Origin: Gavia stellata
Lineage: Eukaryota > Chordata > Aves > Gaviiformes > Gaviidae
Assembly: GCF_030936135.1 (NCBI RefSeq)
Contig: NW_026776913.1
Location: 1-64,000 of the forward strand
Direction: 5' to 3'
Length of the DNA stretch: 64,000 bases
Part shown: piece after piece, positions 28,372 to 39,414 of the stretch
How the letters are laid out: each line of letters begins with the position of its first letter
Position numbering within the stretch: position 1 is the stretch's first letter
Made by a program: the position numbers and the translations under genes
The notes under the pieces: model-generated
Seen by the model: only the letters and a program-made list of their open reading frames with translations
Database searches by the model: none
Told to the model about the DNA's origin: nothing

Positions 28372-30065
28372 TTGTTTAGGCTACTAAAACTTCCAACGTA
28401 CACAGCCTCTCCTGCTCGAGCTGGCCTAAGATCAACACTGAAATTGCGAACGTCCAGCGATTGCTCCTACACTAAAGGTGCCAGCCCTGAAAGCTCTTGC
28501 TGGTCCTCATCTCCCACTGGTAACCTCTAAAACGAACCACAAACACTTGTAGGCTCTGAACTTGTTTAGGCTACTAAAACTTCCAATGTACACAGCCTCT
28601 CCTGCTCGAGCTGCCCAAAGTTCAACACCGAAATTGTGAACGTCCAGCGATTGCTCCTACACTAAAGGTGCCAGCCCTGAAAGCTGTTGCTGGTCCTCAT
28701 CTCCCACTGGTAACCTCGAAAACGAACCACAAACACTTGGGCTCTGAACTTGTTTAGGCTACTAAAACTTCCAACGTACACAGCCTCTCCTGCTCGAGCT
28801 GGCCAAAGTTCAACACCGAAATTGCGAACGTCCAGCGATTGCTCCTACACTAAAGGTGCCTGCCCTGAATGCTCTTGCTGGTCCTCATCTCCCACTGGTA
28901 ACCTCTAAAACGAACCACAAACACTTGGGCTCTGAACTTGTTTAGGCTACTAAAACTTCCAACGTACACAGCCTCTCCTGCTCGAGCTGGCCAAAGTTCA
29001 ACACCGAAATTGCGAACGTCCAGCGATTGCTCCTACACTAAAGGTGCCAGCCCTGAAAGCTGTTGCTTGTCCTCATCTCCCACTGGTAACCTCTAAAAAG
29101 TACCACAAACACTTGGGATCTGAACTTGTTTAGGCTACTAAAACTTCCAACGTACACAGCCTCTCCTGCTCGAGCTGGCCAAAGTTCAACACCGAAATTG
29201 CGAACGTCCAGCGATTGCTCCTACACTAAAGGTGCCAGCCCTGAAAGCTCTTGCTGGTCCTCATCTCCCACTGGTAACCTCGAAAACCAACCACAAACAC
29301 TTGGGCTCTGAACTTGTTTAGGCTACTAAAACTTCCAACGTACACAGCCTCTCCTGCTCGAGCTGCCCAAAGTTCAACACCGAAATTGCGAACGTCCAGC
29401 AATTGCTCCTACACTAAAGGTGCCAGCCCTGAAAGCTCTTGCTGGTCCTCATCTCCCACTGGTAACCTCTAAAAAGTACCACAAACACTTGGGCTCTGAA
29501 CTTGTTTAGGCTACTAAAACTTCCAACGTACACAGCCTCTCCTGCTCGAGCTGCCCAAAGTTCAACACCGAAATTGCGAACGTCCAGCGATTGCTCCTAC
29601 ACTAAAGGTGCCAGCCCTGAAAGCTCTTGCTGGTCCTCATCTCCCACTGGTAACCTCGAAAACGAACCACAAACACTTGGGCTCTGAACTTGTTTAGGCT
29701 ACTAAAACTTCCAACGTACACAGCCTCTCCTGCTCGAGCTGGCCAAAGTTCAACACCGAAATTGCGAACGTCCAGCGATTGCTCCTACACTAAAGGTGCC
29801 TGCCCTGAATGCTGTTGCTGGTCCTCATCTCCCACTGGTAACCTCGAAAATGAACCACAAACACTTGGGCTCTGAACTTGTTTAGGCTACTAAAACTTCC
29901 AACGTACACAGCCTCTCCTGCTCGAGCTGGCCAAAGTTCAACACCGAAATTGCGAACGTCCAGCAATTGCTCCTACACTAAAGGTGCCTGCCCTGAATGC
30001 TCTTGCTGGTCCTCATCTCCCACTGGTAACCTCTAAAACGAACCACAAACACTTGGGCTCTGAAC

Positions 30066-32698
30066 TTGTTTAGGCTACTAAAACTTCCAACGTACACAGC
30101 CTCTCCTGCTCGAGCTGGCCTAAGATCAACACTGAAATTGCGAACGTCCAGCGATTGCTCCTACACTAAAGGTGCCAGCCCTGGATGCTGTTGCTTGTCC
30201 TCATCTCCCACTGGTAACCTCTAAAACGAACCACAAACACTTGTAGGCTCTGAACTTGTTTAGGCTACTAAAACTTCCAATGTACACATCCTCTCCTGCT
30301 CGAGCTGCCCAAAGTTCAACACCGAAATTGTGAACGTCCAGCGATTGCTCCTACACTAAAGGTGCCAGCCCTGAAAGCTGTTGCTGGTCCTCATCTCCCA
30401 CTGGTAACCTCGAAAACGAACCACAAACACTTGGGCTCTGAACTTGTTTAGGCTACTAAAACTTCCAACGTACACAGCCTCTCCTGCTCGAGCTGGCCTA
30501 AGATCAACACTGAAATTGCGAACGTCCAGCGATTGCTCCTACACTAAAGGTGCCAGCCCTGAAAGCTCTTGCTGGCCCTCATCTCCCACTGGTAACCTCG
30601 AAAACGAACCACAAACACTTGGGCTCTGAACTTGTTTAGGCTACTAAAACTTCCAACGTACACAGCCTCTCCTGCTCTAGTTGGCCAAAGTTCAACACCG
30701 AAATTGCGAACGTCCAGCGATTGCTCCTACACTAAAGGTGCCAGCCCTGAAAGCTCTTGCTCGTCCTCATCTCCCACTGGTAACCACGAAAACGAACCAC
30801 AAACACTTGGGCTCTGAACTTGTTTAGGCTACTAAAACTTCCAACGTACACAGCCTCTCCTGCTCGAGCTGGCCTAAGTTCAACACCGAAATTGCGAACG
30901 TCCAGCGATTGCTCCTACACTAAAGGTGCCAGCCCTGAAAGCTCTTGCTGGTCCTCATCTCCCACTGGTAACCTCGAAAACGAACCACAAACACTTGGGC
31001 TCTGAACTTGTTTAGGCTACTAAAACTTCCAACGTACACAGCCTCTCCTGCTCGAGCTGCCCAAAGTTCAACACCGAAATTGCGAACGTCCAGCGATTGC
31101 TCCTACACTGAAGGTGCCAGCCCTGAATGCTCTTGCTCGTCCTCATCTCCCACTGGTAACCTCTAAAACGAACCACAAACACTTGGGCTCTGAACTTGTT
31201 TAGGCTACTAAAACTTCCAATGTACACATCCTCTCCTTCTCGAGCTGCCCAAAGTTCAAGACCGAAATTGCGAACGTCCAGCGATTGCTCCTACACTAAA
31301 GGTGCCAGCCCTGAAAGCTCTTGCTGGTCCTCATCTCCCACTGGTAACCTCTAAAACGAACCACAAACACTTGGGCTCTGAACTTGTTTAGGCTACTAAA
31401 ACTTCCAACGTACACAGCCTCTCCTGCTCGAGCTGCCCAAAGTTCAACACCGAAATTGCGAACGTCCAGCGATTGCTCCTACACTAAAGGTGCCAGCCCT
31501 GAAAGCTGTTGCTGGTCCTCATCTCCCACTGGTAACCTCGAAAACGAACCACAAACACTTGGGCTCTGAACTTGTTTAGGCTACTAAAACTTCCAACGTA
31601 CACAGCCTCTCCTGCTCGAGCTGGCCAAAGTTCAACACCGAAATTGCGAACGTCCAGCGATTGCTCCTACACTAAAGGTGCCAGCCCTGAAAGCTCTTGC
31701 TGGTCCTCATTCCCACTGGTAACCTCTAAAACGAACCACAAACACTTGGGCTCTGAACTTGTTTAGGCTACTAAAACTTCCAACGTACACAGCCTCTCCT
31801 GCTCGAGCTGGCCAAAGTTCAACACCGAAATTGCGAACGTCCAGCGATTGCTCCTACACTAAAGGTGCCAGCCCCGAAAGATATTGCTGGTCCTCATCTC
31901 CCACTGGTAACCTCGAAAACGAACCACAAACACTTGGGCTCTGAACTTGTTTAGGCTACTAAAACTTCCAACGTACACAGCCTCTCCTGCTCGAGCTGGC
32001 CAAAGTTCAACACCGAAATTGCGAACGTCCAGCGATTGCTCCTACACTAAAGGTGCCAGCCCTGAAAGCTCTTGCTGGTCCTCATCTCCCACTGGTAACC
32101 TCGAAAACGAACCACAAACACTTGGGCTCTGAACTTGTTTAGGCTACTAAAACTTCCAACGTACACAGCCTCTCCTGCTCGAGCTGGCCAAAGTTCAACA
32201 CCGAAATTGTGAACGTCCAGCGATTGCTCCTACACTAAAGGTGCCAGCCCTGAAAGCTCTTGCTGGTCCTCATCTCCCACTGGTAACCTCGAAAACGAAC
32301 CACAAACACTTGGGCTCTGAACTTGTTTAGGCTACTAAAACTTCCAACGTACACAGCCTCTCCTGCTCGAGCTGGCCAAAGTTCAACACCGAAATTGCGA
32401 ACGTCCAGCGATTGCTCCTACACTAAAGGTGCCTGCCCTGAATGCTGTTGCTGGTCCTCATCTCCCACTGGTAACCTCGAAAACGAACCACAAACACTTG
32501 GGCTCTGAACTTGTTTAGGCTACTAAAACTTCCAACGTACACAGCCTCTCCTGCTCGAGCTGGCCAAAGTTCAACACCGAAATTGCGAACGTCCAGCAAT
32601 TGCTCCTACACTAAAGGTGCCTGCCCTGAATGCTCTTGCTGGTCCTCATCTCCCACTGGTAACCTCGAAAACGAACCACAAACACTTGGGCTCTGAAC
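30066..32698. repeat. 14-unit higher-order block, copy 2
   Basis: This is the partner of 25739-28371, with the same unit order and the same rare variants. By eye the copies differ at only a few bases. One is the last unit, which reads TCTAAAAC in copy 1 and TCGAAAAC in copy 2. Another is near 30670, where CTCTAGTTGG replaces CTCGAGTTGG. The closeness suggests a recent duplication by unequal exchange or a similar event. Confidence 0.85.
31947..32698. repeat. 4-unit (752-bp) block, first tandem copy
   Basis: These four units are directly followed by a near-identical four at 32699-33450. The marks in order are an ordinary unit, a GTGAACG unit, a unit with GTGCCTGCCCTGAATGCTG, and a unit with CAGCAATTG plus GCCTGCCCTGAATGCTCTTG. 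It is the clearest adjacent higher-order repeat in the window. A related four-unit order is also present at 27620-28371. Confidence 0.85.
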
Positions 32699-33450
32699 TT
32701 GTTTAGGCTACTAAAACTTCCAACGTACACAGCCTCTCCTGCTCGAGCTGGCCAAAGTTCAACACCGAAATTGCGAACGTCCAGCGATTGCTCCTACACT
32801 AAAGGTGCCAGCCCTGAAAGCTCTTGCTGGTCCTCATCTCCCACTGGTAACCTCGAAAACGAACCACAAACACTTGGGCTCTGAACTTGTTTAGGCTACT
32901 AAAACTTCCAACGTACACAGCCTCTCCTGCTCGAGCTGGCCAAAGTTCAACACCGAAATTGTGAACGTCCAGCGATTGCTCCTACACTAAAGGTGCCAGC
33001 CCTGAAAGCTCTTGCTGGTCCTCATCTCCCACTGGTAACCTCGAAAACGAACCACAAACACTTGGGCTCTGAACTTGTTTAGGCTACTAAAACTTCCAAC
33101 GTACACAGCCTCTCCTGCTCGAGCTGGCCAAAGTTCAACACCGAAATTGCGAACGTCCAGCGATTGCTCCTACACTAAAGGTGCCTGCCCTGAATGCTGT
33201 TGCTGGTCCTCATCTCCCACTGGTAACCTCGAAAACGAACCACAAACACTTGGGCTCTGAACTTGTTTAGGCTACTAAAACTTCCAACGTACACAGCCTC
33301 TCCTGCTCGAGCTGGCCAAAGTTCAACACCGAAATTGCGAACGTCCAGCAATTGCTCCTACACTAAAGGTGCCTGCCCTGAATGCTCTTGCTGGTCCTCA
33401 TCTCCCACTGGTAACCTCGAAAACGAACCACAAACACTTGGGCTCTGAAC
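32699..33450. repeat. 4-unit (752-bp) block, second tandem copy
   Basis: This repeats 31947-32698 unit for unit at exactly 752 bp. I saw no difference between the copies when reading through them. It is followed by a unit with the CCTAAGATCAACACTG and TA-insertion marks, the same neighbour found after the related units at 29878. Confidence 0.85.
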
Positions 33451-36400
33451 TTGTTTAGGCTACTAAAACTTCCAACGTACACAGCCTCTCCTGCTCGAGC
33501 TGGCCTAAGATCAACACTGAAATTGCGAACGTCCAGCGATTGCTCCTACACTAAAGGTGCCAGCCCTGGATGCTGTTGCTTGTCCTCATCTCCCACTGGT
33601 AACCTCTAAAACGAACCACAAACACTTGTAGGCTCTGAACTTGTTTAGGCTACTAAAACTTCCAACGTACACAGCCTCTCCTGCTCGAGCTGGCCAAAGT
33701 TCAACACCGAAATTGCGAACATCCAGCGATTGCTCCTACAGTAAAGGTGCCTGCCCTGAATGCTCTTGCTCGTCCTCATCTCCCACTGGTAACCTCTAAA
33801 ACTAACCACAAACACTTGGGCTCTGAACTTGTTTAGGCTACTAAAACTTCCAACGTACACAGCCTCTCCTTCTCGAGCTGCCCAAAGTTCAACACCGAAA
33901 TTGCGAACGTCCAGCGATTGCTCCTACACTAAAGGTGCCAGCCCTGAAAGCTGTTGCTTGTCCTCATCTCCCACTGGTAACCTCTAAAAAGTACCACAAA
34001 CACTTGGGATCTGAACTTGTTTAGGCTACTAAAACTTCCAACGTACACAGCCTCTCCTGCTCGAGCTGGCCAAAGTTCAACACCGAAATTGCGAACGTCC
34101 AGCGATTGCTCCTACACTAAAGGTGCCAGCCCTGAAAGCTCTTGCTGGTCCTCATCTCCCACTGGTAACCTCGAAAACCAACCACAAACACTTGGGCTCT
34201 GAACTTGTTTAGGCTACTAAAACTTCCAACGTACACAGCCTCTCCTGCTCGAGTTGACCAGAGCTCAACACCGAAATTGCGAACGTCCAGCGATTGCTCC
34301 TACACTAAAGGTGCCAGCCCTGAAAGCTCTTGCTGGTCCTCATCTCCCACTGGTAACCTCGAAAACGAACCACAAACACTTGGGCTCTGAACTTGTTTAG
34401 GCTACTAAAACTTCCAACGTACACAGCCTCTCCTGCTCGAGCTGCCCAAAGTTCAACACCGAAATTGCGAACGTCCAGTGATTGCTCCTACACTAAAGGT
34501 GCCAGCCCTGAAGGCTGTTGCTGGGCCTCATCTCCCACTGGTAACCTCGAAAACGAACCACAAACACTTGGGCTCTGAACTTGTTTAGGCTACTAAAACT
34601 TCCAACGTACACAGCCTCTCCTGCTCGAGCTGCCCAAAGTTCAACACCGAAATTGCGAACGTCCAGCGATTGCTCCTACACTAAAGGTGCCAGCACTGAA
34701 AGCTCTTGCTGGTCCTCATCTCCCACTGGTAACCTCGAAAACGAACCACAAACACTTGGGCTCTGAACTTGTTTAGGCTACTAAAACTTCCAACGTACAC
34801 AGCCTCTCCTGCTCGAGCTGACCAGAGCTCAACACCGAAATTGCGAACGTCCAGCGATTGCTCCTACACTAAAGGTGCCAGCCCTGAAAGCTGTTGCTGG
34901 TCCTCATCTCCCACTGGTAACCTCTAAAACCAACCACAAACACTTGGGCTCTGAACTTGTTTAGGCTACTAAAACTTCCAACGTACACAGCCTCTCCTGC
35001 TCGAGCTGCCCAAAGTTCAACACCGAAATTGCGAACGTCCAGCGATTGCTCCTACAGTAAAGGTGCCAGCCCTGAAAGCTGTTGCTGGTCCTCATCTCCC
35101 ACTGGTAACCTCGAAAACGAACCACAAACACTTGGGCTCTGAACTTGTTTAGCCTACTAAAACTTCCAACGTACACAGCCTCTCCTGCTCGAGCTGGCCA
35201 AAGTTCAACACCGAAATTGCGAACGTCCAGCGATTGCTCCTACACTAAAGGTGCCAGCCCTGAATGCTCTTGCTGGTCCTCATCTCCCACTGGTAACCTC
35301 GAAAACGAACCACAAACACTTGGGCTCTGAACTTGTTTAGGCTACTAAAACTTCCAATGTACACATCCTCTCCTGCTCGAGCTGGCTAAAGTTCAACACC
35401 GAAATTGCGAACGTCCAGCGATTGCTCCTACACTAAAGGTGCCAGCCCTGAAAGCTCTTGCTGGTCCTCATCTCCCACTGGTAACCTCGAAAACGAACCA
35501 CAAACACTTGGGCTCTGAACTTGTTTAGGCTACTAAAACTTCCAACGTACACAGCCTCTCCTGCTCGAGCTGCCCAAAGTTCAACACCGAAATTGCGAAC
35601 GTCCAGTGATTGCTCCTACACTAAAGGTGCCAGCCCTGAAAGCTGTTGCTGGTCCTCATCTCCCACTGGTAACCTCGAAAACGAACCACAAACACTTGGG
35701 CTCTGAACTTGTTTAGGCTACTAAAACTTCCAACGTACACAGCCTCTCCTGCTCGAGCTGCCCAAAGTTCAACACCGAAATTGCGAACGTCCAGCGATTG
35801 CTCCTACACTAAAGGTGCCAGCACTGAAAGCTCTTGCTGGTCCTCATCTCCCACTGGTAACCTCTAAAACGAACCACAAACACTTGGGCTCTGAACTTGT
35901 TTAGGCTACTAAAACTTCCAACGTACACAGCCTCTCCTGCTCGAGCTGACCAGAGCTCAACACCGAAATTGCGAACGTCCAGCGATTGCTCCTACACTAA
36001 AGGTGCCAGCCCTGAAAGCTGTTGCTGGTCCTCATCTCCCACTGGTAACCTCGAAAACGAACCACTAACACTTGGGCTCTGAACTTGTTTAGGCTACTAA
36101 AACTTCCAACGTACACAGCCTCTCCTGCTCGAGCTGCCCAAAGTTCAACACCGAAATTGCGAACGTCCAGCGATTGCTCCTACACTAAAGGTGCCAGCCC
36201 TGAATGCTGTTGCTCGTCCTCATCTCCCACTGGTAACCTCTAAAACCAACCACAAACACTTGGGCTCTGAACTTGTTTAGGCTACTAAAACTTCCAACGT
36301 ACACAGCCTCTCCTGCTCGAGCTGGCCAAAGTTCAACACTGAAATTGCGAACGTCCAGCGATTGCTCCTAAACTAAAGGTGCCAGCCCTGAATGCTGTTG

Positions 36401-36458
36401 CTTGTCCTCATCTCCCACTGGTAACCTCTAAAATGAACCACAAACACTTGTAGGCTCT

Positions 36459-37079
36459 TGTCGTGGTTTAAGCCCAGCTGGCAACTAAGCACCACACAGC
36501 CGCTCACTCACTCCCCCCAGGTGGGGTGGGGGAGAGAACCAGAAGAGTAAAAGTGAGAAAACTCGTGGACTGAGATAAAAACAGTTTAATAGGTAGAGCA
36601 AAAGAACACTGCGCGGAGAAGCAAAGCGAAAGAAGGTATTAATTCACCACTTCCCGTCGTCAGGCAGGTGTTCAGCTATCTGCAGGGAAGCAGGGCTCTA
36701 TCACGCGTAGCGGTTGCTCGGGAAGACAAACGCCATTACTCCGAATGTCCCCACCTTTCTTCTTCCTCCCCCGGCTTTATATACTGAGCATGACGTCATA
36801 TGGTATGGAATATCCCTTTGGTCAGTTGGGGTCAGCTGTCCCGGCTGTGTCCCCTCCCAACTTCCCGTGCACCCCCAGCCCACTCGCTGGTGGGGTGGGG
36901 TGAGGAGCAGAAAAGGCCTTGGTGCTGTGTGAGCCCTGCTCAGCAGTAACTAAAACATTCCTGCTTTATCAACATTGTTTCCAGCCCAAATCCAAAACAC
37001 AGCCCCATACAATCCAAAACACAGCCCCATACTAGCTGCTATGAAGAAAGTTAACCCCATCCCAGCCAAAACCAGCACA
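36459..37079 (-). repeat. ERVL-type LTR (3' LTR of the provirus)
   Basis: This 621-bp LTR begins TGTCGTGGTTTAAGCCCAGC and ends CCAAAACCAGCACA, the TG...CA ends of an LTR. In the sense (minus) direction it holds a TATA-type motif TATATAAA (36776-36783), a perfect palindromic CRE TGACGTCA (36791-36798) and an ATTAAA polyadenylation motif (36585-36590). A short internal duplication of ACAGCCCCATAC lies near 37001-37033 and is shared with the right LTR. It abuts the last satellite unit on its left. Confidence 0.88.
36776..36798 (-). promoter_or_regulatory. LTR promoter: TATA-type motif and CRE palindrome
   Basis: On the minus strand TGACGTCA lies just upstream of TATATAAAG, a plausible core promoter for the LTR. 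In the right LTR the same positions read TGATGTCA and TTGACATACTG, so both motifs are broken there. Activity is inferred from motifs only. Confidence 0.5.
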
Positions 37080-37092
37080 TTCTCCACCCCTT
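37080..37092 (-). other. Polypurine tract next to the 3' LTR
   Basis: The minus-strand sequence immediately before the LTR is AAGGGGTGGAGAA, an all-purine run followed by the LTR's first bases TGTGCTGG. Position and composition fit the plus-strand primer site of a retrovirus and confirm the minus orientation. Confidence 0.7.
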
Positions 37093-37457
37093 ATTCCATA
37101 CCATTTACATCATGCTCAGGTCTCACACCATCCAAAACGTTCTCATTCCCTATCATCGCCCTTCCCATCCTTTGATATAGTACACAGATATCCTTCCCTT
37201 AGTCTATGGACCACCCCGGTGAAATATTTGTAAAATGTCCATAAATGTCCATTGAGTTCATGTAGTCCATAACTTTGGGCTCCATCTGTTATGGTGGTCA
37301 CTCAGGAGAGAAGAGGTGGTGTATTGCATGGAGTTATTGGGCACCACAGCTAGCTCAGGTCGGGTCACTGCTGCACTTGCACTGCTTCTTGTAAGGCTTG
37401 TCCTCAATTGGTTCAGGTGGTTCCTGCTACAGTAGTTCCTGTAACATATAACTCAAA
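37093..37457 (-). other. 3' internal noncoding region of the provirus
   Basis: About 365 bases lie between the integrase stop codon and the polypurine tract. I found no reading frame resembling env or dUTPase here. It is probably the untranslated 3' part of the element. Confidence 0.5.
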
Positions 37458-39098
37458 TCATGGATTAGTTTCACCCAGAATTAAATTACCTTGAGGTACA
37501 CACTGGACTTCCCCATTCTTCTGCATTACCCACCAAGTGCACCCAGGTCCTTGAGCAAAAACAACCCCGCGAATAGGTTTACCTTTTCCTGAGGAAGGAA
37601 TAACCCAGACTGCTTTTCCCAGCAAGTTCCTTATATGTACTACGGGAATCTTATCTCCTTCCACAGTGCGCAGGGGTTTTGATTGGGCAGGGCCAGGTCG
37701 ACTGGCAGAGCCTCTAGTGTTAACCAGCCAAGTGGCTTCTGCTAAATGTGTATCCCAATGCTTAAATGTCCCAGCACCCATTGCTTTCAGTGTCGTTTTT
37801 AACAGTGCGTTGTATCGTTCCATTTTCCCGGAGGCTGGTGCATGGTAGGGGATGTGATACACCCAGTCAATGCCATGCTCCTTGGCCCAGGTGTTAATGA
37901 GGTTGTTTCGGAAATGAGTCCCGTTGTCTGATTCAATTCTTTCAGGGGTGCCGTGTCGCCATAAAATTTGCTTTTCAAGGCCCAAGATAGTGTTCCGGGC
38001 AGTGGCATGGGTCACGGGGTATGTTTCCATCCATCCGGTAGTTGCTTCCACCATTGTAAGCACATGCTGCTTCCCGTGGCGGGTTCGTGGTAGTGTGATA
38101 TAATCAACCTGCCAGGCTTCCCCGTATTGGTATTTCAGCCATCGTCCTCTATACCAAAAAGGCTTCAGCCGCTTAGCTTGTTTGATTATGGCACATGTTT
38201 CACATTCATGGATAACCTGTGCAATGGCATCAATGGTCAAGTCCACCCCTCGACCACGAGCCCATTTGTATGTTGCATCCCTTCCTAAATGTCCTGATGT
38301 GTCATGGGCCCATCGAGCTATAAATAGCTCACCCTTATGTTCCCAATCCAGATCCACCTCAGCCACTTCAATTCTAGCAGCTTGGTCCACCCGCTCATTG
38401 TTTCGATGTTCTTCAGTGGCACGACTCTTGGGTATGTGAGCATCTACATGACGTACTTTTACAACCAGGTTCTCTACCCGAGCAGCAATATCTTGCCATA
38501 ATTCAGCAGCCCAGATGGGCTTACCTCTGCGCTGCCAGTTGCTCTGCTTCCATTGCTGTAGCCACCCCCACAGGGCATTTGCCACCATCCATGAGTCTGT
38601 ATAGAGATAAAGTACTGGCCATTTCCCTCGTTCAGCAATATCTAAAGCCAGCTGAATGGCTTTCACCTCTGCAAACTGACTTGATTCACCTTGTCCTTCA
38701 GCAGTTTCTGCAACTTGTCGCGTAGGACTCCACACAGCAGCTTTCCACCTTCGATGTTTTCCCACAATACGACAGGATCCATCTGTAAACAGGGCATATT
38801 GCTTCTCAGTCTCTGATAATTCATTATACAGAGGGGCCTCTTCAGCACGAGTCACCTCCTCTGGTGACACTCCGAAGTTTCGGCCCTCTGGCCAGTCCAT
38901 GATCACTTCCAGGATTCCCGGGCGGTCGGGGTTTCCCATCCGAGCTCGTTGCGTTATCAGTGCAACCCACTTACTCCATGTAGCATCAGTTGCGTGATGC
39001 GTAGAGGGGATCTTCCCTTTGAACATCCACCCCAGCACAGGCAATCGAGGGGCCAAAAGGAGCTGTGCTTCAGTACCAACTACTTCCGAAGCAGCTCA
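37458..39098 (-). pseudogene. ERVL-type pol remnant: RNase H and integrase
   Basis: An open frame of 532 codons (37458-39056) encodes the end of the connection region, RNase H and integrase. RNase H keeps its acidic residues at D92 (FTDGS), E130 (FAEVKA), D154 (YTDSW) and D224 (ERVDQA). Integrase has a zinc-binding H251-x4-H256 and C285-x2-C288, then catalytic D318 (WQVDYI), D377 (SDNGT) and E413 (KMERY). The last two are separated by 35 residues, the DD35E spacing. The frame ends at a TGA (37458-37460). Upstream in the same frame are TGA codons at 39096-39098 and 39189-39191, and the reverse transcriptase fragment is in a different frame, so the element cannot make a full Pol. Family knowledge: these domains copy the RNA and insert it. 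Here they are a fossil with intact active-site residues. Confidence 0.85.
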
Positions 39099-39414
39099 AA
39101 TTCCTTCATATGCTGCTAATATTTCTTTTTCAGTTGGAGTGTAACGGGCTTCAGATCCCCTATATCCCTGGCTCCAAAACCCTAGAGGTCAACCTCGAGT
39201 CTCCCCAGGTGCTTTCTGCCAGAGGCTCCAGGTGGGGCCGTTATCCCCAGCTGAGGTGTAAAGCACATTTTTCACATCTTGTCCTGTCCGGACTGGCCCA
39301 AGCTGCACGGACTATCTCCCATTTAATTTGTTCAAAGGCTTGCTGCTGTTCAGGGCCCCATTCAAAGTCGTTCTTCTTCCAGGTCACTCGATAGAGAGGG
39401 CTTACGATCAGACT
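39099..39414 (-). pseudogene. Broken pol connection region between reverse transcriptase and RNase H
   Basis: This stretch still reads like the pol connection (tether) region in two frames, but it contains a TGA at 39189-39191 and at least one frameshift relative to the reverse transcriptase frame. The stop changes look like C-to-T decay of arginine codons, which is an inference. Confidence 0.6.

Larger units (their letters stand above)
1..36458. repeat. 188-bp satellite DNA array, about 194 head-to-tail units
   Basis: One unit repeats without interruption and in one orientation from the first base to 36458. Counting from the TTGTTTAGGC start, the consensus unit is 188 bp, about half G+C, with eight CpG sites and one XhoI site (CTCGAG, unit bases 44-49). 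Clear 188-bp steps are 6740/6928/7116, 26117/26305/26493 and 34017/34205/34393/34581. Recurrent variants are CTCGAG versus CTCAAT at the XhoI site, GGCC versus GCCC just after it, TCGAAAAC versus TCTAAAAC near the end, GCGAACG versus GTGAACG, and a TA insertion giving CTTGTAGGCTC. Short open frames of 61-71 codons recur in every unit but reflect only the unit sequence, because 188 is not a multiple of three. A long homogeneous array suggests centromeric or other heterochromatic satellite, but location is an inference. I did not recognise the unit as a named family. Confidence 0.97.

Noticed and set aside
337-36082. Dozens of similar 61-71 codon open frames on both strands across the first 36 kb
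   Set aside because: They restate the satellite unit. They lack ATG starts in most units, break with every indel, and 188 is not a multiple of three. No codon-level constraint is visible.
1-36458. CRISPR-like regular repetition
   Set aside because: Units are contiguous with no unique spacers, the unit is far too long, and the context is a bird genome.
1-36458. CENP-B box in the satellite
   Set aside because: The unit holds CTTCCAACG, part of the box in reverse, but the essential CCCG and part of CGAA are absent. CENP-B is also a mammalian feature.
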